DNA of 64,000 bases from Agrypnia vestita (lineage: Eukaryota > Arthropoda > Insecta > Trichoptera > Phryganeidae), in the NCBI GenBank assembly GCA_016648135.1, contig JADDOH010023643.1, positions 372,001 through 436,000 of the forward strand, written 5' to 3'. Position 1 is the stretch's first letter. Every line of letters begins with the position of its first letter. Under the pieces are notes generated by a model. The model did not search any database. It was not told the DNA's origin and was given only the letters and a program-made list of their open reading frames with translations. A program made the position numbers and the translations under genes. Below, piece by piece: positions 54,831 through 64,000 of the stretch.

Positions 54831-56191
54831 TCACTCAAAAATATTTTTGATTTTATTTTTATCAACAGGAAAACTTTGTTTAGAACATATCTGATTTTGC
54901 GAAGTATTAAATAATTCTTTATCAATAAGATACGATAGCTGTGACTTCCAGTGCTAACTTTTTTTAATATTAATCGCAAATACATACCGGTTTTTCGTTA
55001 TTATCTAATTTATTTGATCAAACCACTTGCGGTTATATATTTAACCAACCGGTTTTGGTAACAATCATTCAATGCATGAGTTTTTATCACCCTGATTATT
55101 TGCAAAACCAGTTAATAAAACATATAAGCTCGAGTGGTTGTATAAGCAAAGTTCTATACAAAATAAGCTTAATATTTTTTTGGGATTCACCCATTCTGAG
55201 AAGCGAATTTTTCGGGCGTACTTTTTATTATTATACTTTTATATATATATATATAGTTTTTTATATATTTCTTTTATATAAATTTTTATATATTTTTTAT
55301 ATATATATAGTTTTTTAAAACCAAATGATAATTCTTTTAATACTCATACACTCGAAAAAGCCAGCAATGACTCATAACTGAACGTGCTTACCTACGTCAT
55401 AGATTATCCTTTATGAATAAAATAGATCTACCAGTACATACAAACCTTTACTATCAAATTTGAGCTCTTTTGAGCTTGAATGTCAAACATGTATTCCGTG
55501 TACCTATACATATTTATTTAAAAAAAAAATCATCATTACTCCAGAACATTTTTTTTCATTTACAGCGAAAAGGCTCGGGATGGTCAAAAAGCTAAGGTGG
55601 AATGACAATTTTTCAGGAGTAACAATAGAGTATTTAAAAAAAAAAATTACAAAAAAAAAGGTAAAAAAACGACGTGTAAAAGGGAGATCGAAAGACGAAA
55701 ATTTTTGAGGAGAGCCAAGTGAGCCAATAGTGATGATAATGATAACTGAGATGATTATAAGCCAGGCAAACAAAAGACATGGTCTTTACCTAAAGGCATA
55801 CAGGATTAGAAAGGTGAGTTTATTATATAAATATTTTTATATTTCAAACTCTTCAATTTTGATACATAATAAATTATTATCCGCACGTTAAGATTGTGAA
55901 AATTACGTGTTATTTTTTCGGTCTAATTGCGGCTCTATTCAAATTTATAGATTTGTTATAAAAAATTATGTGAGATTTAGTTTTACCGGAGATTTGAAGA
56001 CTTAATCGCTGATTTGTTGACTGTTAAGGTGAACTTTATGTTTTAACATAAAAAGTTATAGCCCATCAGGATCAATATCGATACATTTTCGGAGCCGTAA
56101 TCTAAATCACCCAGTTTATACAGCGTGTTTCAATATTAGAAAGTGCAACATCGTAAATTTAAATTAAGGAAGGAAATGTGTATTTATTCCA
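54831..56191. other. AT-rich stretch, nothing recognised
   Basis: (TA)n-rich segments lie at 55236-55255 and 55295-55310. The forward frame at 55460-55708 ends in a Lys-rich tail produced by poly-A. The antisense frame is its shadow. Confidence 0.4.
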
Positions 56192-56236
56192 AATGTGAAT
56201 TAACCTATAAAACCATTTTATAGGTTAATTCACATT
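56192..56236. repeat. perfect 21-bp hairpin with 3-base loop
   Basis: AATGTGAATTAACCTATAAA plus A, spacer CCA, then the exact reverse complement. Confidence 0.95.
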
Positions 56237-56448
56237 ATTGAAAGAACGTTGAAACATTTTATATTCGTGTTCTTGATATTTTTGTTTATTATTATTGGTT
56301 TCATTGTTCTGCTTTTGGATTTATTTTAGAACGTGATATTTTTTGTTTAAATATTATTCAATTTTATAAAAATGGTATGTAAAATATTAATTATTTTAAC
56401 ATTTCATAATTTAAACATTATATATTTTTAGCTAGGTATGGGATTGTT

Positions 56449-56511
56449 CCCCCTCTGCCTACCCCCACGAGGAAACAGCGTGATGGTAAGTAAGTAAGTA
56501 AGTAAGTAAGT
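56449..56511 (+). mobile_element. minimal RTE-like LINE 3' end with (TAAG)n tail
   Basis: CCCCCTCTGCCTACCCCCAC, GAGGAAACAGCGTGATGG and (TAAG)n at 56486-56510. Only the last 35 bp or so of the family precede the tail, an extreme 5' truncation. The tail unit is TAAG rather than TTAG. Confidence 0.85.
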
Positions 56512-56598
56512 ATAGGATTGGATACTAATGCAGATGAAATCAAGAATACTTGAATAATTAAGATTATTTGAGCTATATCATTAAATAACACCGTAAAT

Positions 56599-56790
56599 GA
56601 GTAGCTTGTTGGTCTTGTGGTTAGGACACTCGCCTCGTGATCCAAAGGTCGCGGGTTCGAATCTCACTCCAGACTAGCAAGTTAGTCCTATTTTCATAGC
56701 ACAAGCGTTTAGCTTAGTTTGAAAATAGTAAGAATATTGATGTGACGCGTATTCCGTGTTCGAATCTCTATTTAAAAAAAAAAAAATAGG
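56599..56790 (+). mobile_element. SINE-A, near full-length
   Basis: GGTCTTGTGGTTAGGACACT, GGGTTCGAATCTCACTCCAG, ACAAGCGTTTAGCTTAGTTT, GATGTGACGCGTATTCCGTG, TTCGAATCTCTATTT and an A-run. It differs from 23096-23306 at few positions. The minus-strand frame 56418-56645 is a shadow; a similar MDHEA... shadow protein appears at 22912-23142 for the same reason. Confidence 0.88.
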
Positions 56791-57947
56791 TAACGTTAAA
56801 ATAACTGACTAACTTTACAGAACACACAAAGGTTCGCATTAAGATAATAATTTCACACTATTTTATTTGACATAGGACTTTTACTTCGGTCACTTTGATT
56901 CATTTCTGATTGTGATGGTCAAACCATTATTTTAACCGGTTACACAGTTATTTGTGATTTGTAACTGGTTGTATTGATGATTGGTATTTAAGATATAACT
57001 GCTATCTAATGCGTATTATTTGTATCTACGATGCAACTGCTATCTAAAGCTATAAAATGTGTTTTTAACCAATCACCGACACAATCAAAATCACAAATCT
57101 AAAATAACAGTCAGTGTGTCCCCGAATAAAATCCTATCACAAATTCTGATACTTGCTTATAGAATGTTGCAATCTCTAACAGAGCAATCACCAAAATGTA
57201 GTTTACCACGTCATTATAAAATAAAATCTATTTTGTGTGCCTAATCATCCTGTATGTGCGTTAACTTAAAATAAGATAAATACTTTATATGAAGCACTTC
57301 TGGACCACGAGGTAAATATTTTGATTTCTATATCAATAGGAAAACAAACAAAAACAAATATGGGGCATCTGGTTTTCCCTGAATGATCTTTGAACGTAGG
57401 AAATGAACAAATCTTCATAAACATTGAGGCGTACTAAGAACTATTCGTACCAAAAATCCTGTGTATTTTAGTATAGAGAATAAATACAATTAATATACCA
57501 ACCCCGATACAATCCTGAGATTAAAATAACCATAACATTTATGAATTTTAAAAAATCATTCCTCACACAGCTCACTACACCTAGTCACATTTTATGAATT
57601 TGTGTATTAACCGTAACATACAGGTATATGTAGTCGCGGACTTTTTGTAGAAGTTTTTGAGTTCTACAATTTCTCTATAGAATGTATTTAAATATATCTT
57701 ACCGTTCAGGCAGAGTTTCTAAAAAACGCATCGCTCGACAAGTTTTTCGTCTATTTTAGTTGTAAAATAGGTCTCTTTCCTTTTATTTTAACGGGAAAAT
57801 ATATTTTTCATGAAAGAATTTTTGAAGTCGGATGAGTAGATTCTGAGATTACCTCCTACATCCAAGCACACAAATTTACAAACTTTACCTCTTTATGTAT
57901 GAGTATAGATAGATGGGTTTATAAAAGCGTTTTTAGTTCAATCAGAA
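56791..57947. other. AT-rich stretch, nothing recognised
   Basis: A short phrase AACTGCTATCTAA occurs twice at 56997 and 57029. No gene or other repeat supported. Confidence 0.3.
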
Positions 57948-58090
57948 ATATTCTTCTTCTTTTTCCCCTTACACTATTAGGTCGGGGTCTTGCACTGCAC
58001 AGGAGGTACCAAATCTTCCTATCTTGGGCTGCGCCCACCACGTCAGCCCAATTTAATTGCAACCTCGCCTCGCGGCAGTCCTCCGACTGT
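57948..58090 (-). mobile_element. LINE ORF2 C-terminal end, short
   Basis: On the minus strand: SEDCREARLQLNWADVVGAA, QDRKIWYLLCSARPRPNSVR, GKRRRIF, with an AAGAAGAAGAATATT end at 57963-57949. The NWADVV-x-AAQDRK-x-W order is the usual LINE ORF2 terminus. Only about 45 codons are present. Confidence 0.72.
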
Positions 58091-60635
58091 TTCTATTTTT
58101 GATTTTTTTTATCGTTTATAATTCTGTACTTCAAATAACGCCACGTTATTCTTTAATGCTTAAAGTCATCAATTTACTTTTTAATAGGTTTATGAACTGA
58201 ACTTATGATTTACATAAACAATATTAGGGTTAATTGATTTTTTCTATAAATGTCTATAACAATTATTTTTAATCAGTGATTATTGTACTTTAATTTATGA
58301 TATATTATATATAATTAAATTATTGTACTTTATTACTCAATTATTGTAGGTTTATTTTTCTGCGATTACTATTTCTTATATGATTAGTGTAATAAAAAAG
58401 CGATACATGTCTCAAATAAATTGTGTCGTACCACAACTACATAAAACGTATTTTTTGGTCCACCCAATCTCGTACACTGAGAATTGTATTTTTTTTGTTT
58501 TATCAAACATCCTGAAATATTTCATTTCAAATTCAAATATTTTTCTTTTGTTTTTTGGAAATATTTCTTGCTTGCTGTTATCTAGAAAAATACTACTTAT
58601 ACAATATATCCTCATCCGCGAACCTTATATAAAATGTTACGTATCTTTATAACGCAATATTTATAAATACTTTAGTGATATACTTTATCCGATCCCGACT
58701 AGTATAAGTTGAAATTATTAAAATACTTAACTTTGGAACCCAAGCTTTATTAATTAAGACATATGTTTTAAATTTATTTTTTGTGGTATTTTAAATTTTT
58801 ATGTCATCATAAGTACCTACCTATATTTTATTTTTAATTTTATCCTCTTAATTGTCATAAAATGTGTTTAAATTGTACTTTAATGTCACATTAGAACAAG
58901 ATATATGCCCAAGTCCGGCTAATAATATTATACATATTATTTATTAATTACTATTATTTATATGTGTGTTTATTACCTACTAAAATTAAATAATAAATAC
59001 ATTAATATATTAAAAACTAAAATAGTTATTGTGTTAACGAATTTCTAGCCCTTCGTCAGTATCATAGGTACCTACATACCATGAATTCGATTTTGGGGCT
59101 TAATTAAAAATTTGAGTTCATGTTTTCCCCAATGTTCGGAATTCGAACATTTTCAAATTTTATTAATGGAACACAGCCGTCCCATGTGTGGGTGTCCACA
59201 AGTAGGTATATTTGCTGGATAAAAATAATCAATCTTCACAAAACCTAAATTCACCGCTAAAATTAACTGATATTTCAAAAGGGATAATAGCTTACAGAAC
59301 CAGTTAGCTTTCCTCACCCACATTCAATAAAACATTTTTACTATAAGTTGTCAAGCTGAGTGCATTTTTTTAGACAAGATCAAGACAAATCTATTATTAT
59401 ATATATATAATCTTTAGACACATCTCGATGATGTCAAGAATGAATATGATACGCCACTCAGTAAAAAAAAATTATAACATTTTTAATGTGAAAACTGTGG
59501 CGTGCATAAAGGTGGACTTTTTTATTAGGGGATGCCAATTTTATTAGACGTTCCAAAAAGTTTTAAGCGCGGTGAAGATGAACCCGAAAGAATTCTTCTA
59601 TGAAATGAGAGAGGCCATTATAATTAAGGATGTACCAGTCTATGTTTTGGGCCGGATCAAGCCCGGGCTGGCCTACTATTTTTACCTAAAACCAGACAAG
59701 ACACACGGACGGCTCGTGAAAAAAATACACTATTGGAAGATGATATAAGAGTTATGTTTTAAAAATGTAAATTAATGTTTACATCTCATGAATAATATCA
59801 ACACAGTAAATATAGGTAGGTATGTGTTTTTATTTATTTATTTGTGTTATAGGTAGGTATATATTACACCTTGAGCATTTAAAATAAATCAATATAAATG
59901 CAGCATGTATTAGTGCACATGTACATACTATAAATGGTATAAAACCAAAAACAGCAATATCCCACTGATCTGTTTCTGAATTAAATACAAAAAAAACTGT
60001 CATTAATCTAGGAAATATCTCTGAAATCTATAAAATGTCTATAAATCTTAAAGAAAATAAGTTTTTAAAAGCAATTGCTGCCTAAGTATTCCTTTTATAT
60101 ACATGTAAAAATAAATATTTAACTTTTAAATATTGATATTTCTGCGTTTGCTACCAAATAGTGAACATTGCTGCTTATTTCATTTAAATAATTGAAATTT
60201 TCTGTCTTTGCTATGATGTTTCAATCTAAAGTCGACATCAACTCTTACTTTAATATGATTGATTTCGACTTTAGGATGAAAATTATTTGATGGTGATTTT
60301 GACACGTAACATATCTTTTGGGGGTTGATTAGTTGAATGATTATGCTGCCTTTTGCTTTTTACACTACGAAGATATTCCTGTCTTTGCTTTTGTAAGTGA
60401 TTTTTTCTACTAGCTACGAGACAACCTGTATACACGGCACGATATCAATTTAGTCGAAGACATCCAACATGTTTTACTATTTTAGAGAATTTTTTTAAAT
60501 CGTTCAAAATTTCTTTTATATGACAAGTGAAATTAAGTAAGCTAATGTAATGCTAATGTAAATAAAATATATTTTAAGAGCTAATGTAAATGTAAAAAAA
60601 GCTAATGTAAATAAAAAAATGTAATTCGTATTTGA
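58091..60635. other. AT-rich stretch, nothing recognised
   Basis: About 2.5 kb. GC-balanced parts at 59560-59720 (GGCCGGATCAAGCCCGGGCT) match no repeat in the window. The 90-codon frame at 58380-58652 is hydrophobic and AT-rich with no domain. Confidence 0.4.
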
Positions 60636-60890
60636 GTAATAATAATAATAATAATTGGATGATTAATATAGCGCCGTTTTGTGATGACTCACTTTAAAAG
60701 AGCTTACTGAGTGAGTAGATATATTTTTTATTTACGCTTCAATAAGCGGCCTGATTACAGAAGCGAAACACGTCAGAAAACATCCAGGCTTGAGTAAATC
60801 ACATAGTTTAATTGTGATCTCACCGGGAATCGAACCCGGAACCCCTGGTGTGAGAGGCCAGTGTCATACCCACTGGGCTACGAGTGCTAC
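60636..60890 (-). mobile_element. SINE-C: tRNA-derived head joined to a LINE tail
   Basis: On the minus strand the head reads CTCGTAGCCCAGTGGGTATG (A box), GCCTCTCACACC, then GGGTTCCGGGTTCGATTCCC (B box). About 110 bp of body follow, then AGTCATCACAAAACGGCGCT, ATATTAATCATCCAATTATT and (ATT)n. The last 50 bp and the tail match the 3' terminus of the CR1/L2-like LINE at 37924. The head could be misread as a tRNA gene, but there is no 7-bp acceptor stem and it continues into the repeat. Confidence 0.82.
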
Positions 60891-61039
60891 TATTGATGCA
60901 TTATACAATTTCGTTTACATTAAGCTGGTACGAGATACTTTTAAAATGTAATCTGTAATGTATGTCAATAATTAGTATAAGGTTGTAAACCTGTTCGTTG
61001 TAGGTATATTTATCTTTCACATTATTTCTTATCCTAATA

Positions 61040-61250
61040 ACGCAACCGCGCACGCCACTGCTCCCCCTTTTAGTTAGTGTACCCTAATCAAAGAGCTGTC
61101 ACGGTCTTCCTACAGCGAGCCAATGCGCTCACTCCAGTCACGGATATCAATACACACACACTCCTGAAATACATATTAATCCAACAGTGTGTGGAAGCAT
61201 GAGCTCGTTTGCAGTAGTATGTGTGCTACCCGTTAAATTTCGGGGACAGT
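61040..61250. other. GC-richer island 17
   Basis: AACGCAACCGCGCACGCCAC and GCCAATGCGCTCACTCCAGT. No ORF or repeat match. Confidence 0.3.
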
Positions 61251-61424
61251 TTAAATTGCTTGGGTCTTTACAAATTCATTGATGAAAATTGTATTTTTGG
61301 TTTTTGAATTTATTTATCGACATTGCATACCTACTATATAATAAGCAAACATATTTTATTTTCATACAAATGGGCATTTTTATTTTAAAATGATCACATA
61401 TCTTTTTTCATCATTTTAATAGCT

Positions 61425-61925
61425 TTGAATGCAATATTTTCTAATAGCAATATGTCAACCGAGGCGATACGCAATGGAATTATGGTATCTTGTTTGATGT
61501 ATGAAAGTGAAGGTTGGAGATATCATAAGAGAAATGAAAGTAAATTGAATGCAGTGGAAATAAGATCACTTAGATCATTTTTTTTATTGAAAATTCATTT
61601 ACAATGAATTTTCAATAAAAAAAATGATCTAAGTGATCTTATTTTAGAGTGAAGAATAAACAAATTAGAAAATAATGAAAATCTGATCTAAGCTTAGTGA
61701 ACAGAAAGGAGCCGCTCTGGTGGTTTGGGCATGTTGAGCGGATGAATGACGAAAGAATAGTAAGAAAGATATATGAAGTATTGATGACGTCAGAAAGGAA
61801 GGGTGGCCGCGGAAGACATGGCGTAATCAGGTTAACCAGATACTGGAATATTAGAAGAGTGTGGCGCGCTCATTCTATCTGCCTAATCCCGCCGAGAAAC
61901 GGTGTGACGTTAAGAAAGTAAGAAG
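61425..61925 (+). mobile_element. RTE-like LINE 3' end, (GTTA)n family, carrying a palindrome
   Basis: Reads NAIFSNSNMSTEAIRNGIMV, SCLMYESEGWRYHKRNESKL, NAVEIRSLRS. It is then disrupted by the palindrome at 61558-61644 and resumes with LWWFGHVERMNDERIVRKIY and a GRGRHGVIRLTRYW-like block, ending GGTGTGACGTTAAGAAAGTA. It extends about 40 bp further 5' than most other copies. The tail is degenerate. Confidence 0.85.
61558..61644. repeat. perfect palindrome, 42-bp arms, 3-base spacer
   Basis: Left arm 61558-61599 (AAATAAGATCACTTAGATCA, eight T, ATTGAAAATTCATT), spacer TAC, right arm 61603-61644 its exact reverse complement. The left arm starts inside LINE codons (EIRSLRS), so the right arm is an inverted copy of LINE sequence. 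Confidence 0.95.
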
Positions 61926-62567
61926 GTATTTATAAATGTGTATACAATTAACATTGAAATCACATACTTGATAACGTTAGCTCATACTTGCATATTGAGA
62001 ATAAAATAACAAAATCGTTGGGCACTTTGTCATATGACTTGTTTGAAAAATTAATCAGTTTAGATTTGTGTAGGTATCCATCCCGCTTTCCATATGTTCA
62101 ATAATAATTTCATACGAAATCGTGAAATAATTCCAAATCAAAATCAAATTAGATCAAAATTAGAGTTGGTATACAAAAGGTATAATCAATTATATTTTTC
62201 AATGTATATTGGGCAAAAAATAATATTTTTTCTTCAATAACAGCAAAATACTCATACCTATTAACTAGAAATCCACTAATTTTCGAATCATATTTTGGGA
62301 AAAAAACATTATTTTGATCTACAAAAGGGTTAAAAAAATTCCATTAAAATAACGTAGGATTAGTTAGCGTTAGATAAATTACTTTTTGGAAATCTGAAGA
62401 AGTATTGATAGCAAATTAAATATTATAAATAACCAAATCCTTTTTGCAAATTTTTAATTTTGTTTTCAGTTGGTTTTAATTAGTTACACATATCCTATTT
62501 TTTAGTTTTTTTGTTAATGTCTGTAGGTACTCCCAATTTTAATTTTTAATAAGTATCTGATGATGGA
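61926..62567. other. AT-rich stretch, nothing recognised
   Basis: No gene or repeat supported. Confidence 0.35.
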
Positions 62568-62650
62568 ATCATTGGTCCAAAAACATGTTGATGATTAACA
62601 GATAGCGGTTGTATAAGTGTTTTCTGTTCAGTGATATAAATAAAATTATA
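62568..62650 (+). repeat. dispersed repeat tail with hammerhead-like core
   Basis: CTGATGATGGAATCATTGGT, then CCAAAAACATGTTGATG. TGGA and TCCA can form stem II, but the GAAA core reads AAAA. Same family as 4351 and 28540. Confidence 0.45.
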
Positions 62651-62869
62651 ATTTGTTTAATTAAATTATACTTTTTAATTTGGAACTTAATAAATAAACA
62701 CGGTATTCCATTTGATCTTGATAGCAACTAAAATTATATATTTTTTTATTTATTTCTTATAAAAAATAATGCTAAATATCAACACAGGTAAAGAATCAAT
62801 GGACGTATTACATACCAAAAAAATCTTTGCCACTTTTTAACTAATAAAATTACCTGAACTACCGAGTAT

Positions 62870-63140
62870 GTCACCCAAATAATCGCGCCGCTGTGCACAG
62901 CACTGCCAACTTAACAAGTAAGTGTAAACAATGAAAATTCTTTCACAGGCATTTACTCTTTTTACCGTCTTTGATATAGTTTTAAAGCCTAGAATCGTCT
63001 CACGCGTCGGGCCCAAAAAATGTACCGCGCTGCCTCAATGAGGAGCGGCCGAGAATATTAAAAACTCAGCCTGATTAAATCCAGTCATGTCCCCCCAGCA
63101 ATTTGCCGAGTGTCGTTCTGCGAATTTGCAGCATCCGTAT
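62870..63140. other. GC-rich island 18
   Basis: TAATCGCGCCGCTGTGCACA and ATGAGGAGCGGCCGAGAATA, followed by TGTCCCCCCAGCAATTTGCC. No ORF or repeat match. Confidence 0.35.
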
Positions 63141-63589
63141 TATCTCCGAGCACATCATATTCTCAAATTCCACTAAGATCTTATCATACAAAAAAAAGTC
63201 GAATATTTTAGGACACATCTCTACTATTGTTTCCAAAATTGAAAATGTTTTGACGTAGATGCGTGAGGTATATACAGCATGGTCACAAAAAATGGGTCAG
63301 ATTTTAGAAGCTTGTATCTCAGAAAGTATACGACGCAGGTTGAAGTTAATGGTGTTTCGTTGGTTTGGCGCCGTTGGGGCGTTGTTTAAGCACCGGTGAG
63401 GGATATGAATGGAAGAAGTAACGTTAGTTATTTAATATACGTATTCATAAATAACAATTATAATTAAGAAAATAAGTGTATAAGTTTATTATCTGTGTTG
63501 TTGGAATTACAGGACGGAATAGGTGAAAGATTTTTATTTATTTAATTGTTCAATAACCGCACACCATAGAACCATGTGCAAGTGTACAT
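63141..63589. other. AT-rich spacer with a short GC-richer patch
   Basis: The patch at 63355-63405 (TTGGTTTGGCGCCGTTGGGG) matches nothing else here. Confidence 0.3.
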
Positions 63590-63816
63590 AAGGGAGGAGG
63601 AGGGGACAGAGGCGAGGGACGCAGGCAGGCAGCCGGAGGAGATAGAGGGGCAGGGAATGGAGCAGGAAGACGGGCAGCAGGAAGGAGCGGAGCGGAAGAG
63701 GGCAGAGAAGGGACAGGACGGGGAAAGAGTGAAAAGGAAGAGAATCAGGAAAAGGTAGGAAAGGGGGGGGAGAAACGAAAAGGAGGAAGAGAGAGAGAGA
63801 AGGAGAGAGAGAGAGA
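63590..63816 (+). repeat. polypurine tract ending in (GA)n
   Basis: About 225 bp of almost pure A/G on the plus strand with very few pyrimidines, including GGGAGGAGGAGGGGACAGAG and a final (GA)n run. It is followed by (TA)n at 63815-63860. Such tracts can form intramolecular triplexes. The 60-codon Glu/Lys/Arg-rich frame at 63576-63758 is a by-product of the composition. Confidence 0.9.
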
Positions 63817-64000
63817 TATATATAATATATATATATTAAACTACTATATATATAGTATATAGGTATATAGGTACATCACATCTCATAAAACTGTAAATGG
63901 CACAATTTATAGACGAATGTATGACATTATTAGTTTTATAATTACATACATGGAAAATAAGTATGTCACAAACAACGAACAAAAGTATTAAAGGTAATTC

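Noticed and set aside
55460..55708. Lys-rich ORF ending in a KKVKKRR-like run
   Set aside because: Produced by poly-A stretches. No domain.
58380..58652. 90-codon ORF with membrane-like composition
   Set aside because: Overlaps an antisense frame of similar length, with no conserved feature. Typical of AT-rich DNA.
59030..59075. Hammerhead-like CTGACGA...GAAA on the minus strand
   Set aside because: No stem II can be drawn between the two motifs and the surrounding sequence does not match the repeat family.
37926..60654. AAT repeats at 30838, 37926 and 60636 as possible CRISPR-like spacing
   Set aside because: They are the (ATT)n tails of retroelements, not regularly spaced repeats with unique spacers.
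60785..60890. Apparent tRNA gene on the minus strand
   Set aside because: A and B boxes are good, but no acceptor stem pairs and the sequence runs into a repeat body and (ATT)n tail, so it is a SINE head.
63576..63758. Glu/Arg/Lys-rich 60-codon ORF
   Set aside because: A direct consequence of the polypurine tract, in which GAG, AGG and GAA codons dominate.

Overview
This window reads as non-coding, repeat-rich nuclear DNA from an insect, most likely a moth or butterfly. The grounds are the AT-rich background, the many copies of short palindromic motifs of the type TAGGTACCTA, tRNA-derived SINEs, and a large number of broken non-LTR (LINE) retrotransposon tails of kinds common in insect genomes. 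No host protein-coding gene could be supported. Nearly every long open frame is a LINE fragment, an antisense shadow of one, or AT-rich noise. The taxonomic call is inference, made without database access.

Layout. 0-9 kb: an RT-bearing RTE-type LINE (1.4-2.8 kb), two SINE-A copies, a foldback MITE, GC-rich islands near 3.9, 5.4 and 8.7 kb, and the first copy of the dominant repeat here, an RTE-like LINE 3' end with a (GTTA)n tail. 9-16 kb: SINE-D copies, a MITE, a 200-bp duplication and a long hairpin. 16-33 kb: several LINE fragments, a GC island at 29.7-30.2 kb and long AT-rich stretches. 34-39 kb is the densest part: a MITE, a 1.44-kb element with 31-bp terminal inverted repeats (TIRs) and a gene remnant, a MITE inserted in a LINE, a G-quadruplex-prone island, and a CR1/L2-like LINE. 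40-50 kb: more (GTTA)n LINE ends, GC islands and a second copy of the foldback MITE. 50.6-53.2 kb: a young LINE inserted in an older LINE of another family, followed by a third LINE. 53.6-64 kb: LINE and LTR-like fragments, SINE-A, a SINE whose 3' end matches the CR1/L2-like LINE at 38 kb, a (GTTA)n LINE copy carrying a perfect 42-bp-arm palindrome, and a terminal polypurine tract.

How the parts relate. The (GTTA)n family has about 12 copies on both strands, most limited to the 3' end of its ORF. SINE-C and the CR1/L2-like LINE share about 50 bp of 3' sequence and an (ATT)n tail, which suggests that the LINE machinery moves the SINE. About 19 GC-richer, apparently single-copy islands lie among the repeats. 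They are the best candidates for host regulatory or conserved non-coding DNA, so the window may be a large intron or a gene desert. The observations most worth checking are the TIR element at 34893-36335, the hammerhead-like motifs, the LINE/SINE tail sharing and the perfect palindrome.
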